Positions 46,006 to 54,141 of a stretch of 64,000 nt of DNA are shown one piece after another. The stretch covers positions 1 to 64,000 of the forward strand of contig NZ_SULJ01000002.1 in NCBI RefSeq assembly GCF_007115105.1, in the 5' to 3' direction. The notes below the pieces were generated by a model, which was given only the letters and a program-made list of their open reading frames with translations, was not told where the DNA came from and ran no database searches. A program made the position numbers and the translations under genes. The stretch's first letter is position 1. Every line of letters begins with the position of its first letter. The stretch is from Clostridium sp. HBUAS56010 (GTDB taxonomy: Bacteria > Bacillota > Clostridia > Lachnospirales > Lachnospiraceae).

Positions 46006-46329
46006 TTAAAGTCCTTTTTTTCCTGTGCTGATGGTATAAGCTTCTTCAATAGGAGAGATGAAGATTCTTCCGTCACCGTAATTGCCCTCTCCAGTCTTTG
46101 CAGTTCTTAAAATAACTTTCACCAGATCCTCTTTGTCCTCTTTGTTACAGAAAAATAAAAGCATTTCTTTCGGAATCTCGTCATAATGGACTTCTCCTAC
46201 GGTAATTCCCTTTTGTTTTCCACGTCCATATACATCCATTTTCGTCACTGCCTGAAATCCTGCTTCTGCCGCCTCTTTCATGACATAATCCGCCTTTTCC
46301 GGCCGGATAATCGCTCTCACCAATACCAT
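46006..46329 (-). CDS. nifI1: NifI1, PII-like regulator of nitrogenase
   Basis: 107 residues; N-terminal MVLVRAIIRPEKADYVMKEA, T-loop region GRGKQKGITVGEVHYDEIP and C-terminal GDGRIFISPIEEAYTISTGKKG. The nifH-nifI1-nifI2-nifD order is that of group II/III nitrogenases. Its absence of the uridylylation-type Tyr context of GlnB agrees with direct 2-oxoglutarate/ATP sensing. Confidence 0.94.
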   Translation of the reverse strand: MVLVRAIIRPEKADYVMKEAAEAGFQAVTKMDVYGRGKQKGITVGEVHYDEIPKEMLLFFCNKEDKEDLVKVILRTAKTGEGNYGDGRIFISPIEEAYTISTGKKGL

Positions 46330-46351
46330 ATCTGCCTCTCCTTTTCCCCTC

Positions 46352-47182
<831 letters not shown>

Positions 47183-47196
47183 TTAACTGAAAAGAA

Positions 47197-47245
47197 AAGA
47201 GGCAGAAGGCAGATACACCGGGTATCCTGCCATTCCACCTCTTTG
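47197..47245 (-). promoter_or_regulatory. Hairpin in the nifH leader, possible attenuator
   Basis: On the minus strand an outer stem AAAGAGG/CCTCTTT encloses an inner 9-bp stem (GGCA-GATAC with GTATC-TGCC, one bulged G) and is followed by CTTTTCTTTTC, then the nifH ribosome site. It resembles a terminator placed between promoter and gene, so premature termination control is possible. Confidence 0.5.
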
Positions 47246-47264
47246 TGAATAGAAAATGAAAACG

Positions 47265-47290
47265 CCACTAAGTTTTGTCGACCACTTAGG
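47265..47290. promoter_or_regulatory. Candidate operator downstream of the nifH start site
   Basis: Direct repeat CCACTAAG (47265-47272) and CCACTTAG (47282-47289), whose inner bases also form the inverted pair CTAAG/CTTAG. It begins right after the predicted start of transcription. Could be a repressor site or an RNA stem-loop. Confidence 0.4.
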
Positions 47291-47298
47291 TTGGTATA

Positions 47299-47327
47299 AC
47301 TATATCGGTTTTTTTTCTCACTTTCAA
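47299..47327 (-). promoter_or_regulatory. nifH promoter
   Basis: Minus strand TTGAAA (47322-47327) and TATAGT (47299-47304) with a 17-base spacer, a sigma-A type. No sigma-54 GG-N10-GC element was noticed, consistent with absence of nifA. Confidence 0.62.
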
Positions 47328-47405
47328 TACAGCACTATGTACAAATACAAATACATGTTTTTTCCATCTTTTATACAAATAGACTGTTTTGCTCTCATAA
47401 ACCAC

Positions 47406-47429
47406 AAAAGAGCTGGATCTCCAGCTCCT
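47406..47429 (-). terminator. Terminator after mop
   Basis: Perfect 8-bp stem (47410-47417 with 47420-47427) directly after the mop stop, followed by TTTTG on the minus strand. It separates the mod and nif transcripts. Confidence 0.75.
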
Positions 47430-47643
47430 ATCTTTCATTGACTCCAATCATTACAGAACTGGCTTTGATAATGGCATAAGCATCTTTACCTGCCTCCAGC
47501 TCCAGATCATTTACTGCTGCCATGGAAACCGTAGCCGATATGATATTACCGCCTCCCACGTCCATGGTTACCATGGCATTGACTGCCCCAGGTTCTATTC
47601 CTATAATCTTGCCTTTCAATTGATTTCTGGCACTTAATTTCAT
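47428..47643 (-). CDS. mop: Molybdopterin-binding-fold (Mop/TOBE) molybdate-binding protein
   Basis: 71 residues from ATG 47643 (GGAGG about 10 bases upstream); the longer frame lacks support. Single TOBE/Mop domain: SARNQLKGKIIGIEPGAVNAMV and the C-terminal DAYAIIKASSVMIGV. Such molbindins store molybdate or deliver it to cofactor synthesis. Lies between modC and nifH. Confidence 0.93.
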   Translation of the reverse strand: MKLSARNQLKGKIIGIEPGAVNAMVTMDVGGGNIISATVSMAAVNDLELEAGKDAYAIIKASSVMIGVNER

Positions 47644-47734
47644 ATTCAACTGCTCCTCCCCACCCATTTCTTTTGACACATGGTAAGCAATTTTATGCCT
47701 GTTGTCAATCTCTTTTACAAAGTACTTCTATTAA

Positions 47735-48760
47735 TTAAGATAAAAGCAGTATTTCTTCTTTCGGAAACTGTAAAAATAAAGGAATACTCTCTTTTTTATC
47801 TTGTAAATACCAAAGCCGCTCCGAGGATTCATGAGCCGCATTGTGAAATAAAACCTGACGTTCAAAGGGACTGTCTGTTACTTCCCTTAATCGGACCTGC
47901 ATCACATTCTCCCCCGGTCCTTCCACCGGAATCAGGCTGTGCCCCCTGATTCCAATGTATTTTACGAATTCTTTGATTTTCTCTCTGGTTTTCAGTCTGA
48001 TCTTCCAGTCAATGGCATAGAGTTCAAAATCGCTGACCCGTTGAATGGCTGAGATATTCTTACAGCCAGTCAACCGTGCTGCCTCCCTGTTCTCCGGGTC
48101 TTTAAATAATTCTTTTGTGGAGCCTTTCAGCAGAAGCTTCCCTTCTGCAATTACCACCATGTGATCACAGAACCGGTAGATCTCATCTCTGGAATGGGAA
48201 ACCAGTAAAACCTCCTTTCCATATTCCCGGATAAATGTAAGCATATCGGTCTGCAGCGCATCTTTTAAAAAGCCATCCAACGCTGAAAAAGGTTCATCAA
48301 GAAGAATCACCTCCGGTTCACTAAGAAGCATCCGGGCTAATGCCACTCTCTGCTGCTGACCTCCGGAAAGCTGGGAAGGTTTTCGTTTTTCCAGCCCGTT
48401 TAACTGAAACCGCTGCAGTATTTCATGAGTAAGTTTCTGGCGTTTTTCTTTTTGGGGAATTACAATTTCAAGATTTTCCTCCACTGTCATGGTCGGAAAC
48501 AGGGCATAGTTTTGAAACAGATATCCAACCTGACGTTTCCTTGCCGGCAGATTGATCTTCTTTTCCGAATCAAAAAGAATCCTTCCATTTAAAACAATTT
48601 TCCCTTCATCCGGTGTTTCAATCCCTGCCACGCATTTTAAAGTCATGCTCTTTCCGCAGCCAGAGGCTCCAAGAATTCCCATACATCCCCGGTCTGTACA
48701 AAAATCCACAGCCAGATCAAATCCACAAAACTTCTTTTTTATATTCACCTGCAATGACAT
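47735..48760 (-). CDS. modC: ModC, molybdate ABC transporter ATPase
   Basis: 341 residues from ATG 48760. Walker A LGASGCGKS, signature LSGGQQQRVALAR, Walker B VILLDEPFSALD, and a C-terminal TOBE-like region (about 240-335) that in this family senses molybdate. Its start overlaps the modB stop by a few bases. Confidence 0.93.
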   Translation of the reverse strand: MSLQVNIKKKFCGFDLAVDFCTDRGCMGILGASGCGKSMTLKCVAGIETPDEGKIVLNGRILFDSEKKINLPARKRQVGYLFQNYALFPTMTVEENLEIVIPQKEKRQKLTHEILQRFQLNGLEKRKPSQLSGGQQQRVALARMLLSEPEVILLDEPFSALDGFLKDALQTDMLTFIREYGKEVLLVSHSRDEIYRFCDHMVVIAEGKLLLKGSTKELFKDPENREAARLTGCKNISAIQRVSDFELYAIDWKIRLKTREKIKEFVKYIGIRGHSLIPVEGPGENVMQVRLREVTDSPFERQVLFHNAAHESSERLWYLQDKKESIPLFLQFPKEEILLLS

Positions 48761-48761
48761 A

Positions 48762-49460
48762 TCAACGCCACCCCTTCTCACCTTTGCTGCTTCTGCCGGA
48801 AATTAAATTAATCAATGCCACCATCAAAAAAGAAAGAGCCATAATTACACAGACCCAGAAACCTGCCCTATTCCAGTTGCCTGCCGAAACTTCTGTGGCA
48901 ATTGCTACGGATATGGTTCTGGTCTTTCCTAAGATATTTCCTGCAAGCATGGTGGTCGCCCCATATTCCCCCATTGCTCTTGCAAAAGCAAGAACCGTTC
49001 CTGATGCCAGTCCAGGTGCTGCAATGGGAACAACAATTTTCCAGAATATCTTTCTTTCAGAAAGCCCCAGAGTTCTTCCCGCATGAATCATGGTTACATC
49101 CACCTGTTCAAAGGCGGATCTTGCATTGCGGTACATAAGGGGAAATGCGATGACAAATGCCGCCAGCACACATCCGGACCAGGTCTGGACCAGCCTGATC
49201 TGGTACTGCTCCGCCAAAAATGCCCCAAATGGTCTTCGCAGACTGAACACCAGAAGCAGGAAAAAACCGGCTACCGTAGGCGGAAGCACCAGTGGAAGGG
49301 TTAATATCCCATCAAGAACTGCCTTTACTCTGTGATTTTGTTTCATCATAAAACGGGCAGCACCTGTCCCAAGAAAAAAAGTTAATACAGTGGCTATAAC
49401 TCCCGTTTTAAGGGATAGATAAAGTGGGCTGAAATCTATGGTATGTAACATCTCTGACAC
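48762..49460 (-). CDS. modB: ModB, molybdate ABC transporter permease
   Basis: 232 residues with about five membrane helices. LPPTVAGFFLLL and the EAA-like loop AGRTLGLSERKIFWKIVVPIAAPGL are typical of ModB. GTG start at 49460 with AGGAGAGG 8 bases upstream; ATG 49451 is an alternative. Confidence 0.94.
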   Translation of the reverse strand: MSEMLHTIDFSPLYLSLKTGVIATVLTFFLGTGAARFMMKQNHRVKAVLDGILTLPLVLPPTVAGFFLLLVFSLRRPFGAFLAEQYQIRLVQTWSGCVLAAFVIAFPLMYRNARSAFEQVDVTMIHAGRTLGLSERKIFWKIVVPIAAPGLASGTVLAFARAMGEYGATTMLAGNILGKTRTISVAIATEVSAGNWNRAGFWVCVIMALSFLMVALINLISGRSSKGEKGWR

Positions 49461-49488
49461 CCCGTTCCTCTCCTTTCTTCATATATGT

Positions 49489-50307
49489 TTATTCCGTGTA
49501 AGGTTCAAATCCGGCATCCACAAACAACTGCTTCACGCGGTTCTCTTCTGTGATATATTTCACAAAGTCTGCCGCCGCCTTTGTCTCATCTTCAGAAGAC
49601 TCTTTATTATGAATCAGCCCCACCGGATAGACCGCAGGTTCCACAAGGTCTTTTCCTGCTTTTGCAATCACTTCCACTTTATCGGGCATGGAGGCGGCAT
49701 CTGTAGCATAGACCACCCCCACCTCATTGCTTCCCTCTGCTACGGAAGTGAGCACAGCGGTTACATTGGAGCCTTCATTCACTTCCATTGCCATAACCTG
49801 ATCCAAAATCCCCATATTGGTAAACAGTTTTCTGGCATATTGACCTACAGGCACATCTTCCCCGGCAAGGGCAAGACTGGAAGCATTGGTGATATTATTA
49901 AATCCTGTAACAGATGTTGCAGCCCCCTTTGGTTTAATCAGCACCACCTGATTGACCAGCACATTATGAACTGACTCCTCTGATGCAAATCCGCTTTCCT
50001 TTAATTCATTCATCTGCTTTGTTGCTGCTGAAAAGAACACATCACATCTGGCTCCTTCTTCAATCTGTGTCTTTAACACACCGGAACTGTCCGCATTGTA
50101 AATAATCGTAACATCAGGATGCTCTTTTTCATAATTTTCCTTGATCTGATCCATGGTATTTTTTAAACTGGCTGCAATAAATACATAGACATCTTGTTTC
50201 TTTGGGCTGCTCCTTGTGTTGTCAGACATAACTGTGCTGCATCCTGCCATCAGACACAGCATCAGTATAACAAATCCCAGTGCCAATAACCTTGTTCCTC
50301 TCTTCAT
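49489..50307 (-). CDS. modA: ModA, molybdate-binding lipoprotein
   Basis: 272 residues; lipoprotein signal with lipobox LMAGC, then the periplasmic-binding fold: VFIAASLKNTMDQI, IIYNADSSGVLKTQIEEGA and VPVGQYARKLF carry the oxyanion-binding pattern of ModA. First gene of modABC-mop. Confidence 0.95.
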   Translation of the reverse strand: MKRGTRLLALGFVILMLCLMAGCSTVMSDNTRSSPKKQDVYVFIAASLKNTMDQIKENYEKEHPDVTIIYNADSSGVLKTQIEEGARCDVFFSAATKQMNELKESGFASEESVHNVLVNQVVLIKPKGAATSVTGFNNITNASSLALAGEDVPVGQYARKLFTNMGILDQVMAMEVNEGSNVTAVLTSVAEGSNEVGVVYATDAASMPDKVEVIAKAGKDLVEPAVYPVGLIHNKESSEDETKAAADFVKYITEENRVKQLFVDAGFEPYTE

Positions 50308-50374
50308 CGCATTTCCTCCTCATTGTTTTTCATCACTTTTGTTCTGTATTGTTGCGTTTGACTTTGTTTCGTTT

Positions 50375-50403
50375 ATTCTAGTTGATTTCTATTTTTGAAT
50401 CAA
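50375..50403 (-). promoter_or_regulatory. modA promoter
   Basis: Minus strand TTGATT (50398-50403) and TAGAAT (50375-50380), spacer 17 bases, within the 244-base divergent region. Confidence 0.6.
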
Positions 50404-50405
50404 TG

Positions 50406-50427
50406 TTGATATATTCATAATATACAA
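50406..50427. promoter_or_regulatory. Candidate operator between modA and its regulator
   Basis: Dyad TTG(A)TATATT-CAT-AATATACAA, nine-base arms with one extra A, directly upstream of the modA -35. A fitting site for the divergently encoded regulator or a ModE-like control; no binding data. Confidence 0.45.
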
Positions 50428-50486
50428 GTTAAAAATCAGATATTTTTTATGTAATTATTACAATTTCTCTCTTGTACTAACTTTTA

Positions 50487-50514
50487 TTGACAATACACTG
50501 AAATATGTTATAAC
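50487..50514 (+). promoter_or_regulatory. Promoter of the HTH/substrate-binding regulator gene
   Basis: TTGACA (50487-50492) and TATAAC (50509-50514), spacer 16 bases, 38 bases before the start codon. Confidence 0.55.
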
Positions 50515-50551
50515 TATTTATAAATAAATCGGAAAGAATTGGGGGATTCAC

Positions 50552-51508
50552 ATGGATCATGTATTTACGCCACAAGAGGTAGCAGATCGGCTCAGAATAA
50601 AAAAAGCCACCGTATACGAGCTGATTAAGCGGGGTGAATTAAAAGCCACAAAGATCGGAAAGCAGATACGCATCAGTCAGGAGCAACTAAACCTGTATTT
50701 AAAAGAACCGCCTGTGCCGGAAGAACCGCTTGTGCCAGTTAGTGATATTCCGCCTTTTACAGCAAGTTCTGCGATCCGGCAGACCGATTATCTTTTAAAT
50801 ACAAATGGATTGATTCTCAGCAGTCAGGAATCAAGAATCGTGGAACTGATCCGAAGCGGTCTGGACCAGACACCGGAAGGCCTGCCTTTGCTTCATTCCT
50901 ATATGAACGATTATAACAGTCTCTATTCCCTTTATTATGGAAAAACCCATCTGGCACTGACCTGCTTTCTTTTGGAGGAAACGGAACAGATCCATAATAG
51001 AATTACAAACCTTGTGCCTGGAAGAGAGCTTGCAATTCTATCTCTGTGCAGCGTTTCCTGCGGATTCTATGTAAAAAAAGGAAATCCCATGTCCATTCAT
51101 TCCCCCAAAGACCTTCTTCGCCCTGATGTAAGATTTCTAAACAGGGAGATGGGAAGCGGATACCGAATGTATATGGATTCCTGTTTTGTTGAAATGGGAA
51201 TGTCAAAAACAGCAGGCAAGTTCCAGAAAGAATGTCTGTCTCATATGTCTGCCGCCAATGGAGTTGCTTTAGGAGCTGCTGATGTAAGCATAGGGGATCT
51301 GTCCCATCTGGTTTCCTATCCGCAGTTGGAACCGGTATTTTTAACCTCCGCTTCCATGGACCTGGTGTTTTTTAAATCCGATTCCGATCATCCTGCTTTC
51401 CAATCCATTGTTCAAATCGTCCAGTCAGATGAATTCAAAAAGAGCCTTCTGCATTTTCCCGGATACCATACTGCCAACACCGGCAGGTATACTGTCGTAA
51501 AAGGTTAA
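50552..51508 (+). CDS. Excisionase-type HTH regulator with a periplasmic-binding-like domain
   Basis: 318 residues: N-terminal helix-turn-helix of the excisionase/MerR-like type (1-55, FTPQEVADRLRIKKATVYELIKRG), Pro-rich linker, and a C-terminal PBP_like ligand domain (about 95-310, ELAILSLCSVSCGFYVKKGNP and REMGSGYRMYMD). This architecture commonly sits beside molybdate/tungstate transport genes and is thought to sense the oxyanion or pterin cofactor. Divergent from modABC, so the likely controller of that operon. Confidence 0.85.
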   Translation: MDHVFTPQEVADRLRIKKATVYELIKRGELKATKIGKQIRISQEQLNLYLKEPPVPEEPLVPVSDIPPFTASSAIRQTDYLLNTNGLILSSQESRIVELIRSGLDQTPEGLPLLHSYMNDYNSLYSLYYGKTHLALTCFLLEETEQIHNRITNLVPGRELAILSLCSVSCGFYVKKGNPMSIHSPKDLLRPDVRFLNREMGSGYRMYMDSCFVEMGMSKTAGKFQKECLSHMSAANGVALGAADVSIGDLSHLVSYPQLEPVFLTSASMDLVFFKSDSDHPAFQSIVQIVQSDEFKKSLLHFPGYHTANTGRYTVVKG

Positions 51509-51517
51509 AGAAGTCTA

Positions 51518-51547
51518 TTGACATTGTTCTTTCTCCCTTTGTATAAT
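51518..51547 (+). promoter_or_regulatory. Promoter of the BlaI-type gene
   Basis: TTGACA (51518-51523) and TATAAT (51542-51547), spacer 18 bases. Confidence 0.7.
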
Positions 51548-51554
51548 GTATGTA

Positions 51555-51566
51555 TTACAAATGTAA
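51555..51566. promoter_or_regulatory. BlaI/MecI-type operator
   Basis: TTACAAATGTAA, a TACA-N2-TGTA dyad of the kind bound by BlaI/MecI, lies between the -10 and the ribosome site of the blaI-like gene, fitting autorepression. Confidence 0.7.
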
Positions 51567-51582
51567 GAATAGGAGAATCCTT

Positions 51583-51978
51583 ATGAACCAACTGCCGCAG
51601 ATTTCTGAAGCTGAATATGAAGTAATGAAAATACTGTGGAAACATGCTCCCATCAGCACCACCAAAGTGGCTGAACGCCTTACAAAGATAAGCGAATGGA
51701 GCCCCAAAACCGTACATACGCTGCTAAAAAGGCTGGTACAAAAAGGGGCAATTACCTATCAGAAGGAAAGCCGTGTTTTCGTATATACTCCTCTGATCAA
51801 GGAAGAGGAATATTTAGAAAAGGCAAACGATGATTTTTTGAAGCGTTTTTACAATGGCAGGATCTCCCGAATGGTGACCAGCTATATTCAAAGCGGGCAT
51901 ATGACCCAGGAAGATATGAATGAACTTCGAAAACTTCTTTTTAATGGAAGCAGGGAATCTCCTATATACAGGCAATAA
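51583..51978 (+). CDS. blaI: BlaI/MecI/CopY-family repressor
   Basis: 131 residues from ATG 51583 with AGGAGAAT upstream. Winged helix with ISEAEYEVMKILWKHAPISTTKVAERL and SPKTVHTLLKRLVQKGAI, then a dimerising C-terminal region with the YLEKANDDFLKRFY segment. In relatives the BlaR1/MecR1 protease inactivates the repressor; none is encoded nearby. Its convergent neighbours are two penicillin-binding proteins, likely targets. Confidence 0.92.
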   Translation: MNQLPQISEAEYEVMKILWKHAPISTTKVAERLTKISEWSPKTVHTLLKRLVQKGAITYQKESRVFVYTPLIKEEEYLEKANDDFLKRFYNGRISRMVTSYIQSGHMTQEDMNELRKLLFNGSRESPIYRQ

Positions 51979-52014
51979 AAATAGCTATCACAAGACCTGT
52001 GACAGCTATTTTTA
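51974..52014. terminator. Bidirectional terminator between blaI and the PBP genes
   Basis: Near-palindrome with AATAAAAATAGCT on the left and AGCTATTTTTATT on the right; A/T runs on both sides suit the two converging transcripts. Confidence 0.75.
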
Positions 52015-54129
52015 TTATGGCTGGGGAATATAGGAACTTAATACTTCTTTTTGTTTTCTTACCACATAACCGCTTCCTCCCCGGTTCTTTACATCTTCCA
52101 CCATACTGATAAGAAGAACAGGCTTTTGAACATCAGGGTCTGTTGTAAAAACAGCAAACCATCCCAACTCGGTACCTGTGGTGTCTCCTTTTGATGCCTT
52201 GATCTCAGCGGTGCCGGTTTTACCCGCCAGGGAAATATCACTGCGGTTAATAGCACGTCCGGTGCCATGCTCCGTCTGTACTACTTTTTTTAAATCTTCT
52301 TCAATCAACCTGGCATTCTCTGGTGAACTGGCGTTTGCTATCCAGATCTCAGGTGTTGGATTTTCCTTATACTGAAGATATGGTTTTATTACATTTCCAT
52401 CGTTGGAAAACATGGTATACAAAGCCGCCAGATGAACCGGATTCACAAGCATCTGTCCCTGTCCATACCCACTGTCAGCAAGTTGAACTTCGGATTCAAT
52501 TCCCTTTCCATTGGAATACTGGGATTTGGCGAGCGCAATCTCGAATGGAATCTGCTGCCCAAATCCAAGGCGGTCCAGACCCGACATAAATTCTTTGCTT
52601 CCAATCTTCAATGCCGCCTTTGCAAAATAAATGTTATTGGAATATATAAAAGCATTTTCCAAATTCACCGGACTACTGTCGTGAAGAGTTGTCACATAGT
52701 AATTTCCCCAGCTTTCATCTTTTCTCCAGCTCAGCGCTCCGCCTCCATAATCTTCTGCCGGATTAATGGCGCCGCTCTCCAGCCCCACCACAGCCGTAAT
52801 GGACTTAAAAGAAGAACCAGGGGCAAATTTTTGCCGGAACCGGTTAAACATAGGCTTTCGCTCATCCTCATTTAAAGCAGACCATTTCTCCTGTGACATT
52901 CCAAGAATAAAGTCATTGTTATCAAAAGATGGTGTACTCACCAGAGCCAGCACCTCACCTGTATAAGGATTCATGGCTACCGTACCGCTTTTATCTTCCG
53001 CTAAATTCTGATAGATAACCGATTGAAGATTGCTGTCAATGGTGAGAGTCATGTCTTTTCCGTCAATTCTTGACTTCGCAGCCAAAATCTTTCTCACTGT
53101 TCCATCTGCCATCACAATGGAAGCAGTCCGTCCATTGGTTCCTTTCAACTCCTTCTCATAAAGAGCCTCCGCACCACTTCTTCCGATCACGCTGTCAGTC
53201 AGATAGTCTTCACCTGCATGTTCCTTCATATCCTCTGCCGTCACATTCTGAACATAACCCACCAGATGAGAGGCGGCTTCTCCCAGCGGGTAATAACGGA
53301 CAGGTGTATCTGCAATCAAAACCCCTGGAATCTGTAAAAGCTGATCCTGAAAGGCTTTATTTTTCACATTCTCTTCGCTGGGATTCTGCCCGTTTAAATT
53401 GGCATCACTGACCTTTTTTAAGGTTTTTAAAGGAACAAAAGAATCCTCCTTTACCCATTTGGCTGATAGCTTCTTCTTAATCCCTTCTTCTGATATTCCA
53501 AGAAGCTGGGACAGGGTTGTAAGGTCTGTGGAAGGATCTTCGCTCATTTTTCCAGGAACAAGCCCCACAGCAGATGCCGTTCCTTTTCCAGCCAGAACCT
53601 GTCCGTTCCGGTCTAAAATACTGCCTCTGACTGCTTTATCCGTGGTAATGCGTACTTTATCCGTTCTTCCAAGTTCGGGAAAGATCAGATTGTCACTCCA
53701 CACCAGTCTGTATCCCTTTTTATCTTCCCTTTGAAACTCCGCCTTATTACGGAATTCCATATCTCCCGCGATGGTCTTAAATCTCATCTGAAAAGACAGG
53801 GTAGACTTTTTATCCACAAGATCTTCTCCTGTAACCTCCGCTGTAATGTCAGAAGCTTCCAACCCTCCGTAAATATTCTTATACCTGGCTGTAAAATCCT
53901 CCTGGCTGATATTAAGCTGGCTCTGTTCGGAAAGCATCTCATATATAGAAGCGTAATCTTCTTTTTTCAAATAATCAATATACTGGAAGAATAAATCCTC
54001 TGGCTTTTCTTTTGTTTCTGCCAGCTTTTTCTGAATTTGAAAAAACAAAAAGGCACCTGCTAATGCTGCAAGCAGAATAAAGAAAGTGACAACACTGCGA
54101 AATAAAATCCTCTTCTTTCCCCGGTTCAT
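52015..54129 (-). CDS. Class B penicillin-binding protein with MecA-type N-terminal domain
   Basis: 704 residues: membrane anchor (about 12-32), NTF2-like MecA_N domain (about 42-150), PBP dimer domain (about 165-340) and transpeptidase (about 370-700). Active-site motifs: SxxK as GSSFKSI, SxN as YSNNIYF, KTG as AGKTGTAEI. The architecture is that of PBP2a/PBP3 low-affinity enzymes of Gram-positives. 12 bases after the larger PBP gene, same operon. Reduced beta-lactam affinity is possible but unproven. Confidence 0.93.
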   Translation of the reverse strand: MNRGKKRILFRSVVTFFILLAALAGAFLFFQIQKKLAETKEKPEDLFFQYIDYLKKEDYASIYEMLSEQSQLNISQEDFTARYKNIYGGLEASDITAEVTGEDLVDKKSTLSFQMRFKTIAGDMEFRNKAEFQREDKKGYRLVWSDNLIFPELGRTDKVRITTDKAVRGSILDRNGQVLAGKGTASAVGLVPGKMSEDPSTDLTTLSQLLGISEEGIKKKLSAKWVKEDSFVPLKTLKKVSDANLNGQNPSEENVKNKAFQDQLLQIPGVLIADTPVRYYPLGEAASHLVGYVQNVTAEDMKEHAGEDYLTDSVIGRSGAEALYEKELKGTNGRTASIVMADGTVRKILAAKSRIDGKDMTLTIDSNLQSVIYQNLAEDKSGTVAMNPYTGEVLALVSTPSFDNNDFILGMSQEKWSALNEDERKPMFNRFRQKFAPGSSFKSITAVVGLESGAINPAEDYGGGALSWRKDESWGNYYVTTLHDSSPVNLENAFIYSNNIYFAKAALKIGSKEFMSGLDRLGFGQQIPFEIALAKSQYSNGKGIESEVQLADSGYGQGQMLVNPVHLAALYTMFSNDGNVIKPYLQYKENPTPEIWIANASSPENARLIEEDLKKVVQTEHGTGRAINRSDISLAGKTGTAEIKASKGDTTGTELGWFAVFTTDPDVQKPVLLISMVEDVKNRGGSGYVVRKQKEVLSSYIPQP

Positions 54130-54141
54130 GATTCCCTCCTT

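Noticed and set aside
47195-47290. ANTAR-protein target (two hairpins with hexanucleotide loops) in the nifH leader
   Set aside because: The stems have loops of about 10 and 5 bases and lack the conserved hexaloop pattern, so only a generic attenuator is proposed.
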